Below are positions 37,690-47,170 of a stretch of 64,000 nt of DNA, piece by piece. This stretch comes from Harmonia axyridis (Eukaryota; Arthropoda; Insecta; Coleoptera; Coccinellidae): contig NC_059506.1 in NCBI RefSeq assembly GCF_914767665.1, positions 16,841,825 to 16,905,824 on the forward strand. Direction: 5' to 3'. Within the stretch, counting starts at the first letter, position 1. Each line of letters opens with the position of its first letter. The notes beneath the pieces are model-generated. The model made no database searches and had not been told where the DNA came from. It was given only the letters and a program-made list of their open reading frames with translations. The translations under genes were made by a program, and so were the position numbers.

Positions 37690-38849
37690 CCTTTCTCTAT
37701 GGTCTATGCCATCAATATAAATTTTGATGATATATTTGTGTTCTGTGATTATAGCTCTATGAATTAGTTATCTATGGTTGAATTCTACATACCACAGAAC
37801 ACAAATATACATTACCCTTAGAACATTAATAATCTGTGTGTTGTTGTGTATACACAGTAACACACTTGTTCACTAAAGAAGTCTGAAAAGTTTTTATATT
37901 TATTGTAAAATCAAATTTAAATAAAGCAACAATACACAATTAATACAACAAAACACTCCAATGTCAACATTTATAGTTCTATGTATGCTCACCTTGGCGC
38001 TGCATTCTTATTTTCAGATGCCTATAGACTTATCTAAACTAATAACCAATATACTTTCTTCTATGAAACTCTGTTTCTGTGTCACCTATTTTTAATATTA
38101 TTATTGTTTTGTTATGTCGCATGAGATTAGAGAAAGACGACTGACGAGTGCATCTTTATTCTATGATTCTCTTATGGAGGCTAAGTTTGAAGTCGCTTAA
38201 AATCTGAGTGTAAGTGTGAAGTTATTGAAATTCAGGTATTAAATTAATTAGAGGTAGGTTCAATTCCTTAAAATTATTATTAAATTTCATTTTATAGTGT
38301 AAATAACCAACACTCAATTGTACAATAGTATTCATAACCTCTACAGCGTTTATACAGCGTCTCTTATTGATTACGATAATGTCATTGATTCAATGAAATA
38401 TTCTCATATTATTCCCTCCAACTTTGATTAGTGAGTATTTACTTGGTTATCGATTTTTTCTTACAGTAATTGAGGAATTTGTATACAAATATAACCTGTA
38501 ATTTAAATCGTATTTGCAATATTCAAGAATCATCTATTAATCAATGAGATGATAATCAAAAAAATTTGGTAAAGAAAATCTGTCGGTATAGGGTTATTAG
38601 TTAAAACTTCATTATTATGGTATATTAATTAATTTTTATTGAAATGTTGTTTTGATTGGTTTTTTGTAAGAGAAGATATTTGACACTGGAAAAGCTATTT
38701 TATCAACTAGGAATCTGCCCTCTGTGAGTTCATGCAAAATTTGAATAAACATGATGAAGATCATAACTTAGCCTACTTCAATTAAACTAATATTTCTTTT
38801 GAATTCAGGTTTAACTGCCTTCTTATAAATACCGATCATCTTTCTAAAT
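37690..38849. promoter_or_regulatory. Divergent intergenic region between Syx16 and the SAFB-like gene
   Basis: About 1.4 kb separates the two start codons of genes pointing away from each other, so it probably holds both promoters. A splice acceptor-like tttgaattcag at about 38809 suggests that the SAFB-like transcript has an upstream non-coding exon. No TATA box stands out. Confidence 0.45.
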
Positions 38850-40769
38850 ATGAGTAAATCAGCTAAATCATCAGAACATGAAGAAGGAGATGAGAATATA
38901 TTATTAGACGAAGGATTTTCAGTAGTTGATGACATCAATACAGGAAGTGAATCTATAGAAGGAGGCCAGGAAAAGCCCAATGGTAAAGAGATGATGGTCA
39001 ACACTGATAGTGAATCTAATTCCAGGGAGATTGTTTCAGATGGAAAGAAGGAAGCTGTCTGCTCCAAGAAGACGGAAGATATTAATGATCAAATTTCAGA
39101 AAGCAACAAAGAAATAGAAAAAGAAAGGAATAAAACAACCACCAAAGAAAATATGGTTGCTACGGGGGAAACTAATAAATCTTGTAGCGATGGTAGTACC
39201 CTCATTTTATCTAATGATGTAGAATTGGGTACGGAAACTCCAGTCCCTGATGTTAGTAAAATTAAGGTTGAAAAAGTCACTGAGGATACCCAGAGTGCAG
39301 TGACTAATGAAAAGGAAACAAAACAAAAAACCACAGAAGAAAGAGATGCGAATACAATGGCTACTAAAGCCCCAATAAAAAAAAAGGGAACCTCATCTAG
39401 TTATGTATGGGTCACCAATATTTCTAATTCTGTAAATGCTTCAAGTTTGAAGAAACATTTCTCGGATTGTGGAAAAGTCTCTACTGCTAAAGTGGTAACA
39501 AATGGAAAATTATTTTTTGGTTATGTTGAATTTGAGACAACCAAAATTGCTCAAAAATGTGTAGAAAAAATGAATAATACAGTATTGGGGGGTAGGAAAA
39601 TTTTGCTTAGTAGAAGCCGCCCTGATGTCACAAAGAAATCTACAAATGGACAAAAAAAATCTCCTAGAAATGATCCTATAAATGATAAGCAAAATGATGA
39701 GAAAAAGGGTGTTCAAGTAGAAGCTCATGCAGATTCAAGAAAAGGCAGTGATGATAAAAAAGAAACAGAAAAATCGAGTGATAAAATTAAAAATGAAGAA
39801 AAGAAAATGGGTGATGAAAAAATTAGCACTGATGATAATAACAAGCTTGGCGACAATGATAAGAAGAAAAAATTGGAAGAAAAACAAATTGATAAGAAGA
39901 ACCGTGTTAGGAAAGAAGAACCAACAAAAGGAGATGATTTGAAATTAAGAATGAACGAAACTAAGAAGAAGTTGGATTCCCTTAGGACAGATTTGGAACG
40001 AACACAAATCGAAGTACGTAACTTACGTAGACGACTTACAACTGAACAAAAAAAGGTGAAAGCTGAGGAGCTACGTGCTGAAAGGTACAGACAACAGATG
40101 AGAAAACTAACTGATGAAATTAAAGAAGCTAAATTAGAGTTTAAAAGGGATGTTCATCGTCTCACTAAAAAGCATAAAATGGAAATGGAAAAAGCAGAGT
40201 TTGATAGGGAGAGTCTTTTTAAACGAGAGGAAGATCTACGAAGACGACAAGAGGACCTTTCCAGGGATTTCAAGAAATTGGAAGACGCCAAAAAATCTTT
40301 GGAGCATCTCAAAAGAGCCAGGAAGTCTCGAAGCATTTCTCCGCCCCATAAGAGATTCCGAGGAAGGGAAGCTGTTTATCCGGATGTGTCACCACCACCA
40401 CCACCAAAGCTATCTGGAGATCTTCGTAAGCCTTTGCTTGATAGGCCACCTTCTTCGTATTATGAGGAGAAGAAATCTAGGGGTGTCTATGAGCGTTTGG
40501 GTGACTATACTGATAAGTCTTTTTCCAAGGATTCTACTAATGGTAGGTATCGAAGCTCCCATCCAGTGGATATTGCTGTTTCAAAGAGTTCCTGGATGCA
40601 ACCCCCTGCTGAACCATGGAAGAAAACTTCTAACCCACCCAATTCAACTTTTATGAAACCTTATATGGAAAGGTATGGTAGTGATGGATATTCAGTGCAA
40701 CCATCATCGTATTATCCTCCTGGTACATCCGACTATCCTAAGCATTTTGATTCATCTCGAAAGTATTAG
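38850..40769 (+). CDS. Saf-B: SAFB-like RRM and coiled-coil protein, 639 aa
   Basis: Scaffold-attachment-factor-B-like nuclear RNA-binding protein, expected in chromatin and RNA-processing roles. Residues 1-180 are acidic and low-complexity. One RRM at about 185-260 has SYVWVTNISNSVNASSLKKHF (RNP2 at VWVTNI) and KLFFGYVEFET (RNP1). Then comes a Lys/Glu/Asp-rich stretch, a long charged coiled coil at about 370-495 (KKKLDSLRTDLERTQIE...), an Arg/Ser patch RARKSRSISPPHKRFRG and a Pro/Tyr-rich tail. The N-terminal SAP DNA-binding domain of typical SAFB proteins is not seen, so it either lies in an upstream exon or is absent. Single coding exon. AATAAA at about 40978. Confidence 0.8.
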   Translation: MSKSAKSSEHEEGDENILLDEGFSVVDDINTGSESIEGGQEKPNGKEMMVNTDSESNSREIVSDGKKEAVCSKKTEDINDQISESNKEIEKERNKTTTKENMVATGETNKSCSDGSTLILSNDVELGTETPVPDVSKIKVEKVTEDTQSAVTNEKETKQKTTEERDANTMATKAPIKKKGTSSSYVWVTNISNSVNASSLKKHFSDCGKVSTAKVVTNGKLFFGYVEFETTKIAQKCVEKMNNTVLGGRKILLSRSRPDVTKKSTNGQKKSPRNDPINDKQNDEKKGVQVEAHADSRKGSDDKKETEKSSDKIKNEEKKMGDEKISTDDNNKLGDNDKKKKLEEKQIDKKNRVRKEEPTKGDDLKLRMNETKKKLDSLRTDLERTQIEVRNLRRRLTTEQKKVKAEELRAERYRQQMRKLTDEIKEAKLEFKRDVHRLTKKHKMEMEKAEFDRESLFKREEDLRRRQEDLSRDFKKLEDAKKSLEHLKRARKSRSISPPHKRFRGREAVYPDVSPPPPPKLSGDLRKPLLDRPPSSYYEEKKSRGVYERLGDYTDKSFSKDSTNGRYRSSHPVDIAVSKSSWMQPPAEPWKKTSNPPNSTFMKPYMERYGSDGYSVQPSSYYPPGTSDYPKHFDSSRKY

Positions 40770-41600
40770 TTTGTATCCAAAGATGTTATTGTGTGGTTAT
40801 TTATTAATGTATTTCAGCAGATTCCATTCTTTATTTAGTTCATATCAAACTTTTTTTCGATCTTCAACTTGCGGTCTCGTATTTCTAACATGTTCGTTAA
40901 TTTAATGTGGACAATTCTCTTCTACTATATTGTAATAGTGCGAAGGATCTACAAATGTATATTATGTTATAGGTTTCAATAAAAAACTGAAAACTAGATT
41001 AGTTATTTTATAAAAACCATTCTTATTGAGAAAAATCTTTTAATTTGGAAAATCAAGAAAGATTCTGATTTGTTCTTATTGCAAGAAATATAATTCATTC
41101 AACAAACTTGATTATGTGGTTGTGAAATGACTAGAAGTAGTGTACACATAAATAAAAAATACAGACTGACATCGAAAACAGTATCTACTCTTTGTTTTTA
41201 ACAGTTGCTAACATTAAATGATAAACATACAAATCGATTTACACTTTCATCACAATTTCAGGTGACCAAAAAGAGAAGGTAGAAAATAATAATGTAATTG
41301 AGTTCATAAAATATTGAATTCCTTCTGAGAGCTCGTTTCCATACATAATTTCGTCTTCAAAATTTTGAGCCGGGAGCCTTAAAGGATCAGGTTCGACTAA
41401 TTGGCCAAATTCAATTCTGTTCGTCCGTCCTTTGGAATGGAAGAATCTAGGAAATTTTCAGGGAATGTGGGATCTCGAATATCGGTGGTGGAATTGATTG
41501 TCATTGAAATATTAGATTGTTTTTCTGATATTGTGTATATATTTTCTATGGCTCTGATGACGAGATCACACGGAATCCTGGACGAAACTTTAGAATTGAA
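40770..41600. other. SAFB-like 3' UTR and intergenic sequence
   Basis: Poly(A) signal aataaa at about 40978 after ~210 bp of 3' UTR. The remaining ~600 bp show no coding similarity. Confidence 0.6.
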
Positions 41601-41601
41601 A

Positions 41602-43772
41602 TACTGGGTGATTCACCGCGATGGCCTATTAGACATTTATGGAAGATTAATCATAATTTTGTGCTGAAAATTTGCATATTGGGGTTTGAGACGATGATCT
41701 TTCTCCCTAAAATATTTTCGGATCCCTACAACTCCTGGTTATTCAGACTATTACTTCCTTATTTCAAATGGCACACCCAGTATATTATTATTGCATAATT
41801 AAATAGCTTTTTTGATGACAATTTCAGTAATATGCCATACCTTGGATGAAAACTCAAAAGGTTCATGAGTTAATGCAGCGATACTCAACCTGCGGCCCGC
41901 GGGCCGCATACGGCCCTTTGCCCCTTTTTATGCGGCCCGAGCAACGGCCTAGTACAGTATTACAATTTTCACAATAGTATCACAAATAAAGTTTCGAAAT
42001 AACGCAAAAATAACGGTATCAATATTTACTCATTTACTTTGTTTTCTCCCTTATTGCGTACACACAGAACACTATACCCATAATATAAACAATGGATTCT
42101 TTATGTACATACTATACCTAATCTTCTTAGCGAGATTGCCTTATCTCAAGTTTTTTGCTCTTGTAGTTTTCGTTTCTATGGATTCATGGGTGCGTTTTTT
42201 TAGCTGATTATACAGTTAAATTGTCGAATTATTGTGTAATTTTTTTTCTGGTCAGTACCATGATTTTTAAAACCTCTTATTAGCATTATTGCGTGAATTA
42301 TGCTGATGAAAGAGTTTAGAAATCATGGTACCTACCAAAATAAAAAATTGCGATAGCAAAAATTATTCAAATTTTCTTAAAATCGTCAATAGTATCCCCT
42401 GTTTTCGTTGTTGGGGGCGTTTCCCTAACACCCTGTAAATTTTTATTTTCGCACCCTACTAATATTACAAATGCGAAAAACGTAATCTGCCTGTCTGTTA
42501 CGCTTTGACGCATAAACCACTGAATCGATTTTGATAAAATTTGGTTCACAGACAGGAACTAGTAGAGCTTACGAACTAAGGCTACTTTGTAACCGATTTA
42601 AAAAAAAAGTTTTGATTATGCGCGATAAATGAAAACCGCTCGGGCTAAAGCTAGTTTTACAACTAGGTAAATTACTGCAGCCCGCAAGAATGAACAGTAG
42701 CAATTATGCGGCCCGAGGTGAAAAAAGGTTGAGTATGGCTGAGTTAATGGGACTTTTATGAAAAAAAATTTTGGCGACGAGGACTCACATTTTTTTCGAA
42801 AATACGTAATATTATAAGACTGTTTGCGTTTTGGACAAAAAACGTACAGGGTGTTTATCAGAAGATAATGAATACTCAAATTCATCAAAACTCGAGATTT
42901 TCAAACTAGAACCTATATTTTTAATCATTTCACACAATTCTACGTACAACAAGAGGAGAGGTTACTCAAGCAACCTAACCTAACCTATATCTAAAATGAA
43001 TATTTAAGGAGTTATCGAGGAAAAACTTTAAATGAGGAAAACCGTTATTTCTGTGTGGAGTAATCTGTGTCTTTAGGAAAACAGAAAGAAACTAAAATTC
43101 TATATTTCGATAAGTGAATTTCAGATTTCATGAATTGTAATCAATTATCTGTTCGGTTTGTTGAATAAACCAATGAAATTTTCAACAACGAATAATTCAT
43201 TACAATTCATGAAATCTCAAATTTAGTTATCGTAACATCGAATTTCAGTTTCTACCGGTGTAAACACAGACACAAACTACTCCACAGTTAGAATTTGCGG
43301 TTTTTCCTCATTTCAAAGTTGTTCCTCGATAATTCTTGTATTTATTTTAGGTATAGGGTTATTTGTTTAGGTAACGTCCTCTTTCTATACGTAGAATTGA
43401 CTGAAATAATAAAAAATATAAGTTCTAATTTGAAAATCTTGAGTTTAGATGAATTTTAGTTGTTCAAGTTCATGATCTTCTGATAAATACCATGTGTATT
43501 TTTGGTCCAAACCGCAAACAGTCTTATAATACTATATATTTGCTGAAATTTTCATAGAGAAATATATCTAATGGAGCAATAATATACTGGATGTGCCATT
43601 TGAAGTTAGGAAGTAGTAGTCTGTTTCCGGTATAACCGGAAGTTGTAGAGATCTCAAAATATTTTGCGGAGAAAGATGATTGTCTCAAATCCAACATGCA
43701 AATTTTCAGTACAAAATTATGATTAGTTTTCCATAAACATCTAATAGGCCATCGCACTGAATCACCCAATAT
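41602..43772. mobile_element. Large foldback element (palindrome arms ~590 bp)
   Basis: The left end tactgggtgattca and right end tgaatcacccaata start long inverted arms. The right arm is 43180-43772. The left arm is 41602-43165, which is the same sequence plus an 866-bp hAT insertion and some extra bases. Matching landmarks include gcgatggcctattaga, ataagactgtttgcg and tttcatgaattgtaat in both arms. The only unpaired centre is about 20-40 bases near 43170. No transposase; TA flanks suggest a Tc1/mariner-type origin. Confidence 0.85.
41876..42741. mobile_element. hAT-type non-autonomous element
   Basis: TIRs cagcgatactcaacct / cagccatactcaacct (15 of 16 identical in inverted orientation) with cggcccgcgggccgc just inside, a well-known hAT end type. 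The 8-bp target duplication agttaatg is exact (41868-41875 and 42742-42749). The interior has no transposase; 42460-42560 resembles an interspersed repeat (atgcgaaaaacgtaatctgc...) seen in several insect genomes. It sits in the left arm of the foldback element. Confidence 0.92.
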
Positions 43773-43775
43773 ATA

Positions 43776-44951
43776 CATGGGGTCCCGGGTACATACTCTT
43801 ACTATAGGTATAGTGAGATTAGGTAAGGATCAACTGCAAAAAAATAATTTTTCTACATTCATGCAAAAAGCAAAACTTTATTGAACTATATTTAGCGGAA
43901 AAAGAAGTTCTTTATTGCACTAGTGCAATAAAGTTTTTATTGCACATAAGTGGATTTAAAAAGTACTTCACTACGAAATATTCATATTGAAAATTGCACC
44001 AATTGTTCATTCACTTTCAACATTGAGGGTAAAAATAAAGTTCGAGTTAAATTGTTCGTAACGTATTAGTTCCTGTTTCAATGCAAATCGATATTAATAA
44101 TAAAGTATTCAAGTTGCGCTTTTCATTTTCCTACACCTATTGCCGCACCTCAATAAATCATTTTTTGCTTTTTGCATGAACGTAGAAAAAATGTTGTATG
44201 CAACTCGTGCAAAAATTGTTTATTGCACTCGATGTGTTGTCCAACTCGGCCCAACGGCCTCGTCGGACAATTTCACGTCGAGTGCAATAAACAATCACTT
44301 TTTGCACTTGTTGCATAAGTAACTATTTTGCCTTTCCTCAGAAAGCAACAGGGTGAGTTTGCATATTCATGGAAATAATGAAACCATCATCAGAACCAAA
44401 GTTATCGGCGGAATTTATTGAAACTTGGGATGTATAATTGACACATGTCAAGGTAGAGTCAGATACATATTATTTGTTTCGAAATTCCAGGACCGTACTA
44501 ATTTTTCCTCATTTAAACTGAAAGGTTAAAAATATCACTTGTATTTTGAATTTCCAATCATAGTTCATATATTAAAAAAGTACATCAATTCAGATTCAAT
44601 ACGCGGTTTCACTGAAAGTTGTCACATCTAACATTATTTTTTAGGAATTTTTGAAATCGGACAAAGTTCGAAAAATCTCAATTTGAACACTTTGAATGAA
44701 AAATAATTTTTCTGGTCGTGAAAAATTGAAATGAGTAATATCTCTTTGACTCGACCTCGGCATGTGTCAATTACATCCCAAGTTTCAATAAATTCCGCCG
44801 ATAAGTTTGGTTCATTATTTCCATGAATATGTAAACTCTCCCTGTAGTTTTCTAAGTAAAGGCAGAAATTAATTTTTTGCAGTCAAAACTGCAAGTCTAG
44901 TCCTACTTTACCTCTGGTAAGAGTATGTACAGTAAATCCCGGGACACCTTG
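43776..44951. mobile_element. Foldback element with ~80-bp TIRs, TA target
   Basis: catggggtcccgggtacata on the left and the complement of its right end (caaggtgtcccgggatttac) share a gappy ~80-bp inverted repeat including acatactctta and aactgcaaaaaa. TA flanks both ends. Internal hairpins (tgcaaaaagcaaaa at 43853 and its complement at 44164; gtttattgcactcga at 44217 and its complement at about 44278) make this a multi-hairpin element. No coding capacity. Confidence 0.7.
44349..44844. mobile_element. Nested MITE with ~115-bp inverted arms
   Basis: cagggtgagtttgcatattc at the left and the complement of gaatatgtaaactctccctg at the right. The arms match over about 115 bp, including ggcggaatttattgaaactt and its complement. 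It is inserted inside the element at 43776-44951. Confidence 0.75.
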
Positions 44952-44957
44952 TATAAC

Positions 44958-46620
44958 ATCATACCGTAGTACAAAGAATGGATAGTAAGCCAATCGATCT
45001 TGTATATTTCCAAAATTTTTGTCAGCCAGCCATGTGGAATAGAGTCGAAAGCCTTTTTGTAGTCAAAATATGTCATAAAAAGATTTCTGTGCTTTTTGGA
45101 GGCTTGATTGCTTATGATGGAATCTATTATCAGCAGTTACTTCTATCCTAGTGCATTCTTGGAACATCCTTTATGCTGTGATGTCATTATACTATTTGTC
45201 TCGCAATATTTGTAGATACAAAATGCTAAACAAGATGTGATGATTTTATATATTGTTGGTAGGAATGTAATGGACTAGTTTAGTGATGTTGATAATACTA
45301 TATTTGACACGATAGAATTAAAATATAGAGCAAAATTAATAAATCAGTGAAAAAATTTTGAAAATCCATCAATAAATGACTGAGAAATAGATTATTTAAA
45401 TTTACGTATTTTAGCGCGGAACGTCTTTGGTCTGTGACGTCACGGCTCTTGCCTGTGATCGCTACACAATAAATTACGTTTAAATACTTAGCCGCGCCAA
45501 GGCTCTCGCGCCGTTTGTAGTTGTACAGTGTAGTTTTAACTCGAGTTTTGTTTTTATGTCACCATAATAGAAGAAGGCTTCGTGAAAGGACAAAGTGACA
45601 ATTTGCCTAAAATAGATATATTCGCAGTGATGGAGTTTTTTTCTTCAAATCCATCTTATGTCAGTGCAGAAATAAAAGGAGTTAAACTTTTCAAGTATCT
45701 ACTTTTGAGTTTGCTTCATCATGGTTCAACTTATAACGATGATTTATTTAAAAAACGTTTCATAAACAGTTTGTAGTTGAGTACTGGTTGTTGAAGTCTA
45801 TCAATGGCAAAACATATTTATGTGAGGAGTAAAAAGTAAAAAGAGAAAAAAGTAATTTATATGTATGTATATAGTAAGTTATTTCAGCCATCGTGTAACG
45901 AACAAAACACGACACGAACGACACAAGTGATTGTACACCAATGAATTCGTAAGCACTCTGCGAATATCAGTCGTCTAGTGTGTGACGTCACGACACTTAC
46001 ACGTACTATGAAATTATTCTTCCAAGCGCAACTTCAAAGTCCCATCACTTTTTCATTTCTAGAAATATTTCAATGATTCTTCCACATTTTTGTTTCAGTT
46101 TACTTAAATTTTAGAATTAATCCTTAACAAAAAAATGAAAACTAGTCCATTGGTGCGTATTTTGATGGATCCGCTGTGTTTTGCAGATCCTTTGGTAGGA
46201 GGTAAGTGATCCCTATTATTAAAAATGTGGGCATTTCCGTTGTATTTTCTATAACACTATTTATGGTTTCAACTAGTAGCCTGCCGTGGATACACCAACA
46301 TTTCTTCAACCAAAAGTTGTGGATTCCATCTGGGCCTGGTAATTTTCATTTGTGTGTATTCTTCAATATTTCATGTAATTTTTCTATAGAAATTGCGTTA
46401 TGCGGCATGTGTTCTATTGTCTCATAGGATTTCTCTTCACTTCTTATACAATTGGCCTGGGAGTGGTAAAAGGGGTCTATGTAGCCAGTTGTCAAAAAAT
46501 TCTCAATACCCTCCACGCTTATTTTTATTATTGAAAACCATAAAGGGCAGACTATATTACAAGTAAATGAGCATGTTATATTTATGTTTTTCCTGTTTAC
46601 TATGATCAAAAATTCATTAA
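44958..46620 (-). mobile_element. R2/R4-like LINE RT, split by an insertion
   Basis: The minus strand reads, from 46600: EKLHEILKNTHKWKLPGPDG, IHNFWLKKCW, LPKDLQN...KYAP. After a break at 46148-45272 it continues TFLPTIYKIITSCLA, GCSKNALG, LLIIDSIISNQASKKHRNLF and DYKKAFDSIPHGWL. The W-x-x-PGPDG-x-H-x-F-W and TxLPTxYK...QKGC-like patterns fit the R2/R4 (NeSL-related) LINE branch, not Jockey. Stops and the missing catalytic block show it is a fragment. It lies 3' of the SNX25 gene. Confidence 0.75.
45272..46148. mobile_element. 877-bp element with GGACTAGTTT ends and AT target (ISL2EU-like?)
   Basis: ggactagttt at 45272 and its complement ending at 46148 are flanked by AT on both sides. Excision with one AT restores the LINE frame (KYAP-ITFLPTIYK), which fixes the ends. 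An internal frame at 45582-45776 reads LPKIDIFAVMEFFSSNPSYVSAEIKGVK. It resembles, from memory, the N-terminus of YqaJ/SWIM-type proteins of ISL2EU-like transposons, which also use a 2-bp AT target. The tgtgacgtcac motif occurs near both ends (45435, 45983). Confidence 0.65.
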
Positions 46621-46624
46621 TCAA

Positions 46625-47170
46625 TGTTTTCCTATGGAAAAAATTTTGTTGTTGTTGTTTTTAAAATGTTCCTGTTGTGTATATACGTTTCATAAGTAGC
46701 TATTGTTGATAAAATAATTGATGTGTACTGTACTTGACGAAATTTTTTTTCGATTACCCCTCCCCAAAAAAAAGTTCTACTTCCTTGGGAGTTAATGCCT
46801 CTGGTGATTCGTCTGCTCGTGTTGAGTATTTCAGGGTCTGTACTGATCGTGAAAATCCAACTCTTCTTTGAAGTGAAATCTGAAGAAACTCTTGAAAATA
46901 ATCTCAAAAAACATTATTGAAGACTTTTTTCATTGCAATAATAAAACAAGAATGTGAAGGTTAAATTATATTCAACAATGTGTACGAAGTTACTTCAGGT
47001 ACAAGAAATATAGTTCTTATCTGACATACATGGCATAAATATTGTCAAAATATTTTTTGTTCCAGTCTATAACAAATTAATATATAAGCCGATAAAATAA
47101 TGAATTCTCTGAATATATATAAATAAATCACAATTAAACTCAGCTAAGAAATATCTCCAATATGTGTTGA
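46625..47170. other. Sequence downstream of SNX25
   Basis: Probably further decayed LINE sequence plus the 3' UTR of SNX25 (minus strand). No clear coding similarity and no clear AATAAA on the minus strand were found. Confidence 0.4.

Noticed and set aside
42367..42888. Minus-strand frames of 60 and 90 codons
   Set aside because: They fall in the interior of a non-autonomous hAT element and across its boundary; no protein similarity.
42975..43000. caacctaacctaaccta as insect telomeric repeat (TTAGG)n
   Set aside because: Only about three imperfect units, within a foldback arm; likewise the taggttaggtt at 21700. Too short for telomeric origin.
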